Shown here: positions 13,688 to 25,160 of the stretch, in pieces
Layout: every line of letters begins with the position of its first letter
Numbering within the stretch: the first letter of the stretch is position 1
Notes under the pieces: model-generated
Database searches by the model: none
Told to the model about the DNA's origin: nothing
What the model saw: only the letters and a program-made list of their open reading frames with translations
Program-made: the position numbers and the translations under genes
Assembly: GCA_028386065.3 (NCBI GenBank)
Contig: JAKUCV010001499.1
Location: 1 to 64,000 of the forward strand
Length of the DNA: 64,000 nt
Source: Turnera subulata
Taxonomy: Eukaryota > Streptophyta > Magnoliopsida > Malpighiales > Passifloraceae
Direction of reading: 5' to 3'

Positions 13688-14107
13688 TGTTAGAATAAAT
13701 ACTCTATGCCTCAAATATCTTGATAAACTATTAGACAATCAAGAACAATTATCAGGTATAGCAAGGCGTACCTGAATCAATGATGAACAAATTTGAACCG
13801 AGAGGATTGGGAGCTTCCAAGATTTGGTTCCAACGCCTTGTGTGTTTTTCTGTGATGGGGCAGAGAAAACTGACGCAGGAATAATCTTGGGGACCACAAC
13901 CCTATATTATATCCTTTATATACTAGGTCAATTAGGGTTCCCATAAAACTCTAATTACTAGTATTGGGTTTCTACACATAAAAGCTCATACCAACAAGAT
14001 GTCTCTAGAGCCCAAAATAGATCACTTAATGGCCCCATAAAATTAGACAGTCTTTAATATAATTGTAATTAATAATATAAGCCCATATATATTAAATAAT
14101 TCTAACA
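13688..14107 (-). repeat. 5' LTR of copia-2
   Basis: A 420-bp LTR. In minus sense it starts TGTTAGAATTATTTAAT and ends TTCTAACA, and it is followed directly by the primer binding site at about 13673-13687. Confidence 0.92.
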
Positions 14108-14112
14108 CTTTG

Positions 14113-14262
14113 CCCCCGACTAATCCGGTCGACTCGCGTCGCACACCTGGGTATGGTGGGTGAGTCTCTCAATAGGGATTTTTTGCGTACACGAAGACTC
14201 GAACCCGAGACCTCGCTTAAGCGGAACCAAATCGCTTACAACTTCCATATTGGTCTAGCTAG
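14113..14262 (-). mobile_element. tRNA-derived SINE (family A, copy 1)
   Basis: On the minus strand a B box GGTTCGAGTCTTC follows a degenerate A box about 35 bp upstream, with the shared segments GCTTAAGCGAGGTC and TGAGAGACTCACC. The same order of segments recurs at 32764-32913, so this is a family. Its 3' end abuts the copia-2 TSD. Confidence 0.7.
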
Positions 14263-14291
14263 TCAATCTTTGGGATCACACTTTCCAGTTG

Positions 14292-14337
14292 GAAATGATA
14301 TATAAGTTTTTTTTGATAGTGAAATGATATATAAGTT
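14292..14337 (-). mobile_element. Mini-retroinsertion: oligo-T with 17-bp TSD
   Basis: GAAATGATATATAAGTT at 14292-14308 is repeated exactly at 14321-14337. Only TTTTTTGATAGT lies between, which in minus sense is ACTATC plus oligo-A. Confidence 0.8.
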
Positions 14338-17300
14338 ATAAGATGCTCTTTAGTTTCCATAGTCAGTACACTGTACTAGAGAGTGCCTTTTCACTTAACC
14401 AAGCAAACTTCATGATGGTATGATCATTCTCATCTAATGATCAAACATTTGTTGCTTTCAAAAGATCCAAATTAATAAAAAAAGGCTCTTTTATTCCCAC
14501 TTCCCCATACCTAAAACCTCAGTCTTTTCTTAGATAAACAAAAGAGCAGAAGATGGCAAGGGTGACACTATAGGCTTTTCAATCAATGCAAAGAAAAGCC
14601 CAGAACGAATTTCTATTGGCTCTCACATTCGTAATGTACTCAAAAAGCCCATTCCCTTGACCAAAAAGCCTTCAATTATTTAACCTATATAGAATCATTG
14701 CAATGAAAAGTTTCAGTCAAAGATTCAAAAGATCCATTTGTCTAGCTTATCGAAAAAGAGATTCAATTCTCCTCTCCAACACGTACCAAATTATATTCCC
14801 CACATAAATCAAGAGGTACTGAAGCCTCCTGTCCTGGCCGATATAATCTAACATGACTGAGCCGTGAAGACTTTGTCCCAATCGGATCGGTACATCTTAT
14901 TAAAGTGGCATGATATGATACAGAAAAAAGATTATTATGATTCCTCTGCTCATGCATAAATTTAGAAATGATCCAAGAAGAGAAAGAACATAGAGTTCAA
15001 GATCAAATTGCAAGCCTTTTAAAAAATAATGGTTCAATGTATTTGTTAGCAAGTCATTTATATCTTGCATGTACATTAATTTTTGATGTGAGAGCCTTGG
15101 TGTCGCAATAATTTCGGTTTTAATAAAACAACTACAAAGCGTAGTTGACCGTTCCTACCCAATTGGTGTGTGGTATGTAATTTTATAACATTGAAAAAGT
15201 TCTCAATCTCTTAATTAAAAGCAAATTATGTAAATCATGCGCTTGAAAGGATCAGAAATGGGATAGGGTTCGTAATCGTGAAGGGCGCGTTTGGACCCAA
15301 CAAGGATTGGCTTAGTTGGTTGAGGTTCAGTAAGCACTCCCATTAGGTTGAGTGTTCGAACCCCACCGACCGTCCCTCTTAGTGGATAATCTATAAATAC
15401 CGTTGTAAGCGCTGGCTGAGCCTGGTGATTTGCCCTGGACTCGGGAGCCTCCCCTCAACCTAAACTTTATACTATAAAAAAAATAATCTACATTAATAGC
15501 AAAGCACGTACTTAGCTGAGAACACAAAAGCAATCAATCAAACGGGACCGACATTTCTAATCTCTATTTGTCCAATAACCAATAGTAGGATGACTGTGAA
15601 AGAATCAAAGAAATGCAAACAGTGGTCGTGTCTCTTTATATAGTAGCATCCCGTTAGATTGCTGATGATATTAAATTATTTCATCAACGTCATCTACTTA
15701 ATTAGTTTTGTTTTATATATAATTGTATAGTCTTTTTTTTCTAAAAAAAAAAAGAACTGTTAATGCGTTATGATCAACACAACCTGTAGTTTTAGGAATA
15801 TTATTTTCAACGGCAATGACATTAATAAGTATAGAAGAACATCAGTGTTCTATCATCTCTTTGATTCAACGATTGGGAAGAGATCCACTTATATCCTCTA
15901 ATAGTACCATATAGAAAGTCACTAACATCAAAGCAACTAAGTTTAAGGATATAAAATACATTTAACCTATCGCTGTACTTGCTGGAAACGTATATCTGAT
16001 CTGAAATTTTCATGCGCATTTGCTTTCTGTCCAACTAATTATCCAAGAAAAGAGTGAATCACACGGTAAGAATAAGGGCTCTGTAATCCCACAAAACATG
16101 CAATTAATAAGACTTAAGTTTATCTTTAGGATTTATGGTTTTTAGTTTCTTTATTATTGACTGTGTAACAATTATATATCCCAGATTAACTTCTACTCGT
16201 ATACCCCAAGTGTTTAGCTGTGTACTAATCGTGTACCCAAGCAGTTGCCTAGGCAGTGACACCAGGTGTTGGTACGTGAGTGGTGCCACATGGATTTATT
16301 CAACCGTGCTATACTATTAGCACACATTTATTTAAACACTTGTAAGTTTGTAACTCAATATATATAATCTCCCGATCAATTCTGATAAAACTTCACCTAG
16401 TGAGACTCCCTTTCGTATCTCTTCAATAAAGAATGAGAGCACATGCATTAAATTACGTATTACGAAGAAACAAAACGTGCCTCGGAATATAATGGCCACC
16501 ACTCCCAAATCTAATAGGAAGAATATTTTTGTTAACCAATGTATGGGGTTCCGTATACAAAAGAATCTTATAAGTAATTAAAAGCAAAGGCTACTCAACC
16601 AAGTTTGTATACACATCATGGAGGGTTAATATCCACTAAACTAACTTTTTACTTTATCATGTCTCAAATTAGCCAATACCCGATTCAGTACGTGGCCAAC
16701 CAGTTAAAATTGATTACTACTAACAACATTTGGTGATTACACGTAAAAGGATTTCACTCATACTTTTAAGTATGTGACAAAAATTAATTACTTCAGTCTC
16801 CGCAATATGAACAGAAAACATCATTATCCTGCCCATCTTTATCTTTGCGTATACAAAGAGGAATGCATAATAATTCTCATTTCCTGTTCATTGATGATGA
16901 GCATATATGGAGCTGATCAAAAGATAAAATTTTAAAACAACTTTTTCCTGATGGTGCTTTGAATTATTAATCTTCTAGAGGCTTTAGCTTTTATTGGCCA
17001 AGCAATGGAGAATTTTTCCCTTTTTTTTCTTTTTTATTTTGCCAAAGACTAACAGTGACTTTAATTGACAGGCAATTTCAGAAACAAGTGATCGTTATTA
17101 TAATATGCAGCAACTAGAACACGCATCCAGGTGAAATCATTTTCAGTCCCTTTAATAGAGAAAAAGACCGCACAATTATCTTTGGATTGGGATTTCAAAA
17201 ACTAAAAGTAGAAAAAATAGTTGAAGTGATGTCCCAAATTCACCAGAAATGAATAAAAAGTTGTCATATTGAAGGGAAGAAACCCCAAGGTTGTCCACCT

Positions 17301-17463
17301 GTATACGACACACAAGAAGGGCAGGGCACCACGTTTTAATAAATTTGATGTAGCATCATAGCCATGCACAATACAACATATATTCGTCCAAAAATATGTA
17401 TATACAACATATGAAATTGGAACAAAAAGAGATTATAAAACATATGAATATTATCTTGAATGT
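14338..17463. other. Gene-free stretch with one SINE
   Basis: Apart from the SINE at 15296-15485 I see no supported gene. The 64-residue minus-strand frame at 14763-14957 has no recognisable domain and no neighbour in frame. The rest is AT-rich with homopolymer runs. Confidence 0.55.
15296..15485 (+). mobile_element. tRNA-derived SINE (second family)
   Basis: TGGCTTAGTTGGTTGAG is an A box and GTGTTCGAACCCC about 30 bp further is a B box. A non-tRNA body follows, ending in a short A tail (TATAAAAAAAATAA) near 15485. The order promoter, body, A tail is that of a plant SINE; a clear TSD was not found. Confidence 0.7.
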
Positions 17464-18239
17464 GTCTATTTCGGTGAATGCTTCGGTGCTGCCCCTTGAT
17501 GGGTATGCACGGATACATACCCCACGTGTTGGTCTGTGATAGGACCAGGTGGCAATATTTTTTCATTCAGAAAAAACAAAATTCTTTTTTAATAAATATA
17601 TAATTTTCTTATTAGGTCCTTTAAGTTTTAAAGATTTTTAAATATATTACCCACCCTGCTCTAACGATTGCTTAACCTTGTTACATATAAAATAAAACTC
17701 CATCAAAAAAAGAAATAATAAAACAAAACGACGTCGAGATATCAAAGACTATGTTAATTAGTTTAAACAAATCACCACCAACATATCGAACACTTCTCTT
17801 CTCCTTTTCCAACCATGGAGCTAAAGGCTAGAAGCTTTTAATCACCAGAAAAAGGAATAAAGCAGAACAAAATGGAGAGAGTAATTTTTGCTAGTTAATT
17901 CAAACAGCCAATTCGGACACGATCCAAACTCTGGTCAGTTGCAAGGATACATGAACTTGTGTAATGCAGATTCTTTCTTATAGATTGCACATAAGGAATT
18001 TCAAAGGATTGAACAGACCTATTTTAAGTCATAACTCTCAATATCTGATGAATGTTAAGGTTCTACGAGCTCTAACAGTGCTATACTCTGCTGACTGTGA
18101 ATACGAGCTGTTATTTGATTACCTTATAATCCGAAAACTTTAAGCAGTTTGATGAATTATACCCATTACTACAAGCAGATAATGCGATGATCCAAATCCT
18201 TGAGAGAAATCATGGGAATATAAGTACCAAGCAATAGAA

Positions 18240-18541
18240 TAAAACAAAAGGGATAGCTATATAGCGTAGTATGAAAAAGGAAGAAAAAAGACACTAAAGA
18301 ATGAATGTGCACCCTGTGTTTATTGCTTACTGTGGATAGATGAAAACAACGAAGGTGTGCCTTTATATAGGCTTACATCAGAATACATAACGAAAGTTTC
18401 TTCACCTAATAAAAGCTTGCTATTTCATAAAATTAAAACTTCCCCATCTTACCTGACTTATTTATTCTGTAACAAATATCACATAAATTCTAACCAAGTT
18501 ATTAGGTTATTAATTAATCTAACATGCACTAATTTGTAACA
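18240..18541 (-). repeat. 3' LTR of copia-1
   Basis: A direct repeat of about 22401-22701 with scattered substitutions and small indels. The outermost bases read TAAAAC on the plus strand, where TGAAAC would give a canonical LTR end. Confidence 0.88.
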
Positions 18542-21351
18542 CTCTCCCTTAGTGCATGCTTGCGATCAACAACTCCAAGTGCAGTTCTGAAATATTCAAA
18601 CTTAGGCTTTACCAAAGCCTTAGTAAATATATTTGCAGCTTGATCGTTTGTTGATATCCCTGTCAAAATGATCTCTTGATTCAACACTTTCTCCCGGATA
18701 TAGTGATGGCGAACTTCAATATGTTTTGTTCGACCATGAAAGACTGGGTTTGATGCAAGCTTCACAGCACTTTCATTGTCACACTTAATCTGAACAGGAT
18801 AATCCACCTCGCCAAACATATCTCCGATTAGCCTCTTCAACCATGTGCATTCTTGTGCTGCCAGAGTTGCTGCTACATACTCAGCTTCAGTGCTAGATAG
18901 AGCAACAACCGGTTGTTTCTTGCTGCACCAAGATATCATGGCTGAACCTGTACTGAAACAATAGCCTGAAGTTGAGTGTCTATCATTCACATCTCCAGCC
19001 CAATCTGCATCTGTGAAGCCAGCTAACAAGAATTTTTCACATCTTCCACACATCAGACTATTATCAGTCGAACCCTTTACATATCGAATGATTCGTTTTG
19101 CTGCCTCCAAATGAGAACTTCTTGGACACTACATGAATTGAGAAACTACACCCACAGAGAAAGCAATCTCAGGTCTTGTGATAGTTAAATAAATTAAGCT
19201 ACCAACAAGTTGCTGAAATTTTCTTACATCCTTTAATTGCTCTCCATCATCTTTCATTAGTTTGAGATGTGGCTCCAGTGGAGTGGCTTTTTCATTTGAC
19301 TCCCCCATGCCAAAATGCTGCAACGACTTTCTCGCATATCCTTTTTGAGAAATAAAATAACCTTGTTATGTTTTTTCAACTTCCAAACTAAGAAAGCAGC
19401 TGGCTTCTCCCAAATTCTTCATCTCAATTCTAATAGACAACTCTTTTTTCAGCTTTGAAATCTCAGCTTCATCATCCCCAGTAATTATCATATCATCCAC
19501 ATACAATAAGTCCATCAAGTGTTTATTTGATTCTAGTTTAATGAATAAACTAGAATCTACATCGGAGACTTTAAAACCACAAAAGATAAAGTATTGAGCA
19601 ACTTTACCATACCAAGCACGTGGAGCTTGCTTGAGGCCGTACAACGCCTTCTTCAATCGACAAACATGGTTAGGATACTGCTTAGAAACATATCCTTTAG
19701 GCTGGTCCATAAATACTTCACGATCCAATTCTCCATACAAAAAAGCATTTTTAACTTCTAACTGCCACACATTCCAATTTTTAAAGACTGCAAGAGAAAA
19801 AATAGTTCTTACTGTCACCATTTTTGCAACAGGACTGAATGTCTCCTCATAATCCAGCCCATAACTTTGAGAGAATCCTCGCGCAACAAGTCGAGCTTTG
19901 CACCTATCAACAGGCCCATCTGAATTTTTCTTCAATCGATAGACCCATTTGCAGGTGATTGGCTCACAATTCCCTGGTTTTGCAACCAGCTCCCACGTCT
20001 GATTTTTGTTCAAGGCTTCAATCTCCTCTTTCATGGCAGCTTCCCATTTTGGATGATCTTTGGCTTCTTCATAGCTTGTTGGTTCATCATTCAATGCTCC
20101 TACAAAGAAGCATGAAATGACAGAGCACTGGTTAAGCTGAACTTCATAATCTTCAAGATAACTCGGTTGTCTTTTATCTCTTGTTGATCTTCTCACTTCT
20201 TGTTGCTCACCATCTTCTTCTGTTAAAGTATTTTGAGCTGAGGATCCATCTGTTGCTTCTTCTTCATTTGCAGCTTGCTCATTAACTCCAGGAAACAAAA
20301 GCTCCAAATCTTCTTGATCATCACCAAGAATAACAAATTTTTGAGCAGGCGACAAAGATGACACTTCATAAAAAACTACATCTCGAGAAGTTGTAAACTT
20401 CTTTGTCTCTGGATCTATGCACCTCCGACCCTTTCTATAAGGATCATAGCCAACAAATACACACTTTTTTGCTTTCGGATCAAGTTTGGTTCTATTAGAG
20501 TTGGGAACATGAACATAACAAATAGAACCAAAAATCCGAAAATAATTAACATTTGGCTTTTCACCATATAAAATCTCAAAGGGAGATTTTTGTGTACCTG
20601 GCCAAGGAGGCAATCTGTTTGTCACATGGCAAGCACATTGAACTGCTTCTACCCAAAGCTCCCGAGGAAGATTCTTGTCATGCAACCAACAAAGATAGAC
20701 TGAAGTAAGGTAGGCAAGCTTTCTTTCTGAAACTCCATTTTGTTGAGGAGTATCTGGGCAGGTCATTTGACGAAGAATGCTGTTATCATCACAAAATTGA
20801 AAGAATTCTTGTGACATAAATTCCCCACCATTGTCACTTCAAAGGCATTTTATCTTCTTCCCAAATTCTTTCTCCACAACATCTTTGAACTCCACAAACT
20901 TGGATAATGCTTCACTCTTCTCTTTCAAAAATTTCACCCAAGTAAATCTTGAATGATCGTCCACCAGCACCATTACATAACAATATCCGCTATAACTTGG
21001 TGTTCTAGTTTGTCCCATTAAGTCGGTGTGAACCAATTCAAACATAGTGGATCTCCACTTTGATGACTTGCTGAAAGGAAGTCCATGAGATTTGCCATAT
21101 TCACAGCCTTGACAAACCACATCTTCATGTATGTTCTTCAGTGTTGGCATGCCATCTACTAACTTCTTAGAGGAAATTTGCTGCAACATTTGGTAGCCTA
21201 CATGCCCCAAACGACCATGCCAAACTGCAGCACTATCAGCTTGGCTTGTCTTCTTCACATAAGCTTCACCTACTGACATAACGAACAAAGAGCCCTTCTT
21301 CTCTCCAGTGAGAATAACATCTCCAGATATTTCTTTTACATTGTTAAGCAC
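18529..21351 (-). pseudogene. copia-1 pol: GAG-pre-integrase, integrase, RT and RNase H with three stops
   Basis: One continuous minus-strand frame is broken only by stop codons near 20840, 19364 and 19127. In order: GAG-pre-integrase with WHGRLGHVG and a CQGCEYGK zinc-binding remnant (about 21240-21080); integrase core with ELVHTDL, the DNGGEF region and TPQQNGVSER; RT with LKKALYGLKQAPRAW and the catalytic YVDD near 19500; RNase H with FTDADWAGD, STEAEYVA and CDNESAVKLA. At least two of the stops are explained by a single C-to-T change (CGA to TGA, CAG to TAG). There is no gag or protease, so it could not move on its own even if the stops were repaired. It was probably functional not long ago. 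Confidence 0.93.
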
Positions 21352-21422
21352 CTTTACTAATAGCAGTCCTCAATGCAAAGAGAGCTTCACATTGTCATCC
21401 CCAAACTGCAGCACTATCAGCT
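21220..21422. repeat. 22-bp direct repeat at the copia-1/TRIM junction
   Basis: A 22-bp segment beginning CCAAACTGCAGCACTATCAG occurs at 21220-21241 inside pol and again at 21401-21422, exactly where copia sequence gives way to the TRIM PBS region. This marks the recombination point. Confidence 0.85.
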
Positions 21423-21433
21423 CCGCTACCACT

Positions 21434-22265
21434 TGTTAGTAAGTAAAGCGCCGGGAGTAGGCCGCAAATCGTGGAGAAAACAAGCGAGGCCCAAGTGAGA
21501 TCCATACTCGTGGGCTTGGACACCACAAAGTAACCCAAAACCTTAATGCATTGGGTACATGGGTCCATTCCACTTATATTTTACTCACTTGGTCTCTTTC
21601 TGTCCGATGTAAGACAATTACTCATACTTGAACACCCAACAATCTCCCCCTCTAGTGTGAGTTTCTTCCACATCAGGCTAACACCAAGCCCGTGTTCAAA
21701 GGAGCATGCGCCTGCCAATCTCTTAGGTTTTCAAGAGTCACGCCTTACAACTCCACACCTAGCCTGAAACTGGAGTTTCGAGCTCGCTCCACGTGGGGGC
21801 AGCAACCACTGGGCAAACCATGTCGTGCATCAATATAGATCACGCCGAACCTTCAGCTCCGCTACAACTTGTTAGTAAGTAAAGCGTCGGGAGTAGCCCG
21901 TAAATCGGAGCGAAAACAAGCGAGGCCCAAGTGACAACTCCACACCTGGGCCTGAAACTAGAGTTTCGAGCTCGCTCCACGTGGGGACAGCAACCACGGG
22001 GCAAACCATGTCGTGTATCAATATAGATCACGCCGAACCTTCGGCTCCGCTACCACTTGTTAGTAAGTAAAGCACCGGGAGTAGCCCTCAAATCGGGGAG
22101 AAAACAAGCGAGACCCAAGTGAGATCCACACTCGTGGGCTTGGACACCACAAAGTAACCCAAAACCTTAACGCATTGGGTACATGGGTCCATTCCACTTA
22201 TATTTTACTCACTTGGTCTCTTTCTATCTGATGTGGGACAATTACTCATACTTGAACACCCAACA
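21434..22265 (-). mobile_element. TRIM-like array: two full LTRs and one truncated LTR
   Basis: Full LTR copies of 208 bp lie at 21434-21641 and 22058-22265. A truncated copy lies at 21870-21934. In minus sense the LTR starts TGTTGGGTGTTCAAGTATGAG and ends CTTTACTTACTAACA. Each LTR is followed by AGTGGTAGCGGAGCC (PBS; ACAA-type variant after the middle copy). AGAGGGGGAGAT, a polypurine tract, precedes the LTR at 21642-21653. The internal parts (21642-21869 and 21935-22057) repeat each other, including a block with GAGCGAGCTCG and CCACGTGG. No coding capacity. LTR-internal-LTR-internal-LTR is typical of TRIM arrays that share LTRs. Confidence 0.82.
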
Positions 22266-22400
22266 ATCTCCCTTATAACTCCACCGCTGCTTGGACCAAG
22301 AGCCCAACCGCTCTTCTTTCCACGTGGGGGCAGCAACCACGGGAGCATCACCATGTCGCAAACTCATTCCGTCCCAGCCGAACCATCGGCTCCGCTACCA

Positions 22401-22701
22401 CGAAACAAAAGGGATAGCTATATAGCATAGTATGAAAAAGGAAAAAAAAAAGACACTAGAGAATGAATGAACACTCTGTGTTTATTGCTTACTGTGGATG
22501 GATGAAAACAATGAAGGTGTGCCTTTGTATAGGCTTACATCAAAATACATAACGAAAGTTTCTTCACCTAATAAAAGCTTGCTATTTAATAAAATTAAAA
22601 CTTCCCATCTTACCTGACTTATTTATTCTTTAACAAATATCACATAAATTCTAACCAAGTTATTGGGTAATAAATAAAGTAACATGCACTAATTTGTAAC
22701 A
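22401..22701 (-). repeat. 5' LTR of copia-1
   Basis: In minus sense it begins TGTTACAAATTAGTGCATG at 22701 and ends at about 22401 next to TGGTAGCGGAGCC (22388-22400). The segment 22266-22387 between this PBS and the TRIM LTR resembles the TRIM interior. Confidence 0.85.
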
Positions 22702-24004
22702 TAAAATACCCCAGAATTTGGAGCTTAAACTCCATATGGTATGCAGGGCATTCTGTGCCAAATTATTGCTTAAGGTGATATTTGTTCCCCTTGATGGATC
22801 AGTATTTAAAGTTTTGAAGAATGATTAAAGTTGATTACAGAGCAACCTGCAATGTAATCTGGCCGCTTGTGACATTGAAAATAAGGAAAGAAGAAAAAAA
22901 ATATGTTTACCAATTTTTCATCAGTAGAAATATCACTTCAGTGTAAGATATTTACATTGATATGGTAATCTCTAATGTACAAAATTCTTTTCTACGACCA
23001 TTTTCTTTTTCTTTTTCTTTTTCTTTATGATCTACTCAACCCAGACATGACATCAAAGAAAATGTCTTCTCCTACTATTGGATGATCAAAGCCAAAGTCT
23101 TCTTCTGCTTTACTTAGGGTTGGTTGAGGTATGAGACTGGAACTACAAAATGCTTCTTCTCAGTCTCTCCAACATAAACAACCAAGAAACATATAGGAGA
23201 ATTATTCCAAATCAAGTCAACTCACATAGTTAAACAGGAAAAAAAATCATTTATTTGCTTCCTGAGATCAATCTATGTAATTTATTTGCTTCATGAGATG
23301 AATCTATAAAATTTGTTGTCCTGAAGTGCAGAAGCTGAAAATGTTGAATTAGCAGACCAAGAAATACTAGAAACAAACCATCCTAATCCATTTCTGAAGC
23401 TTCATTGTTGAATTAGCAATGGTGCATATAGAAATCTGTAAAATTAATATCAGTCTCATATAAACCAAACCATGTAAGTATATAGACATTCTTTTATCTA
23501 CTTATCGAACTCTATCGAGATCTGAACATATGATCCCTTTATCTTAGGATTCATATCTAATAGCGCATGACATAATCCGGAGGTGAAGAATGAAATAAGC
23601 ATCAGAGTTTGTAGTGTAGTTTAGTCCACAGCACATGATTACATTTGTTTTCCAGACCAAAGTCCCCAACTATTTTGCTGTTCTTGAAAATTTTCACGAT
23701 TTATCTGTGGTCAGATCAGAGTCACACCACTCGATAATCACGCTGCTTTTTTCAAGCGCCGACAGTGTCGCAAGGTGCCGTTGATCGACAACGAGGAGAG
23801 GAGAGGAGAGGAGAGGAGAGGAAAACGAATGAGTAATTAGGGATTTCGAATTGCTTAATTGGGGTGATTGATCGACAATGAGCATAGGGGAGAAGAGGAA
23901 ATGAAAGGAAAAAGAATCGAGGAATTAGGGGTTTCGAATTGATTATTTTCGGAGTGAAAATTTGAAACAGAGAAGTCCTTCAATCGTGTTATCAGGGAAC
24001 AACA
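22702..24004. other. MULE interior right of copia-1, possible captured gene leader
   Basis: No complete gene. A (GAGAG)n tract lies at about 23793-23821. On the minus strand 23960-23690 looks like a plant 5' leader (AAACCCCTAATTCCTCGATT followed by pyrimidine-rich sequence) with a duplicated AATTCGAAAYCCCTAATT block, then a 63-codon frame starting at 23885. That is the look expected of a gene fragment picked up by a Pack-MULE, but I cannot name a parent gene. Confidence 0.4.
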
Positions 24005-24211
24005 GACTTGTTTGTTAACAGCTAAGGAGTAAGGTATAAATTTTAGAAAACTTAAGGGACTTAATAAAAAAGAATAGATATTTATTAAAATTTTTTCTTA
24101 TTTTTCAAGGTGAAAAAAAATTGCCACGTGCCCTATCACAGAGCAACACGTGGGGTATGTACTGGTGCATACCCATCAAGGGGCAGCACCGAAGCATTCA
24201 CCGTCTATTTC

Positions 24212-25060
24212 ATTTCCATGGCAATACAGGGTCAAATCTAGGACCTTGAAGATCCACTAGTTATCGAGGGAACAAAAACATTTCTCAACCACTTCAAGAC
24301 TCATTTGAACCTTAAAAATGTTGTCCCTTTCCGGCAGGCCACATCAATGACTTCTGTCACTTGCCTTTTTGGAGGATAGAGACTATGCAAAGGTGACCAT
24401 AATTTTCCCAAATTTTCAAATTATTTAATTAATTTCATTATGATTTGCAGTAGTTTTTATATATATTTTTACTATTTATAATTAAATTCTTAATTAATAT
24501 ATAACATGTTAAATGCAGTGTTTGTTTATAATTTTTTGAGCTGTAAATTTTACAGGTTTATATATTATATGTTTCTTTACTAGTCTATATATATTAGTCT
24601 CTTATTATAAGTTTTTTGATGTATAACTTAATGACTATAACCTATAACTATTGGTATAATTAGTACTATAGGATCGATAGAATATATATAATTTGTATAA
24701 CTAAGATTTATAACAACAGGAATAACAACAATTATGGTTACAAGTTACAACCACATGAATAAAATTATTTTTAAATAATGTTACATTACACGTGATTTTT
24801 TTACTTGTTTCCCCATAAAATAGTCTTAGTGCTTCGCCACTGATCTGACCAAGGGGCTGATTCGTTCTTTATCAAAGTGGATGACCAAATGTCAGATCGA
24901 ACGAGAAGAAAAGGAACAATATAGGCTGCATAAAACAAGGATAGGGGCAATGTTTTTTTCTGTCATAAAATTCATATTAGTGGCTTATTCATGTACCAAT
25001 GTCCTGCAATGTCAGTGGCAGGAACTGTGACGATATATCTTCGTACCTAAGGCTAAAATA
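24212..25060. other. Gene-free stretch between the MULE and LINE-1
   Basis: AT-rich, with no supported reading frame and no terminal-repeat structure that I can see. Confidence 0.5.
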
Positions 25061-25160
25061 AGAAGTCAAAGTTGTTTTTTTTTTTTATCTGAATAGGAGT
25101 TGTAGCTTATTGCATTATAGGGACTGTGCGTCGAGAAACATGGAGCACCCATCAGGGGGC

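Larger units (their letters stand above)
8151..14107 (-). mobile_element. Ty1/copia LTR retrotransposon (copia-2), degenerate, intact ends
   Basis: A complete but decayed minus-strand element of 5957 bp. The two LTRs (8151-8507 and 13688-14107) are nearly identical where they overlap. CTTTG at 8146-8150 and 14108-14112 is a perfect 5-bp TSD. Inside the 5' LTR (minus sense) lies AGTGGTAGCGGAGCC, the primer binding site. The 3' LTR lacks about 65 bp of its start together with the polypurine tract, so a small deletion crossed that junction. Confidence 0.92.
18240..22701 (-). mobile_element. Ty1/copia LTR retrotransposon (copia-1), chimeric, inside the MULE
   Basis: LTRs of about 300 bp lie at 18240-18541 and about 22401-22701 (minus sense start TGTTACAAATTAGTGCATG). 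The flanks TAGAA (18235-18239) and TAAAA (22702-22706) are a TSD with one mismatch. The 5' LTR is followed by TGGTAGCGGAGCC. Pol from GAG-pre-integrase to RNase H is present, but gag and protease are absent. TRIM-like sequence (21423-22265) sits where they should be. Confidence 0.88.
17473..24202. mobile_element. Mutator-like element (MULE), non-autonomous, with nested copia-1
   Basis: The ends are long inverted repeats of about 190-200 bp (17473 to about 17670 and about 24005-24202). The first 36 bp, beginning GGTGAATGCTTCGGTGCTGC, are identical. Outside them GTCTATTTC occurs at 17464-17472 and 24203-24211, a perfect 9-bp TSD, the size expected for Mutator-like elements. Removing copia-1 and its TSD leaves about 2.26 kb of MULE. 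No transposase was seen, so this is a non-autonomous copy moved by another element. The interior may be captured host sequence. Confidence 0.9.

Noticed and set aside
14763..14957. 64-residue minus-strand frame that reads like real protein
   Set aside because: I could not tie it to a family, no exon neighbours are visible and nothing extends it.
15340..15365. tRNA gene, because of the A and B boxes
   Set aside because: The sequence cannot form a full cloverleaf with an anticodon stem and is followed by a long body and A tail, so it is a SINE.
23793..23821. GAGAG tract as a regulatory GAGA element
   Set aside because: A simple microsatellite inside a transposon, with no gene next to it.
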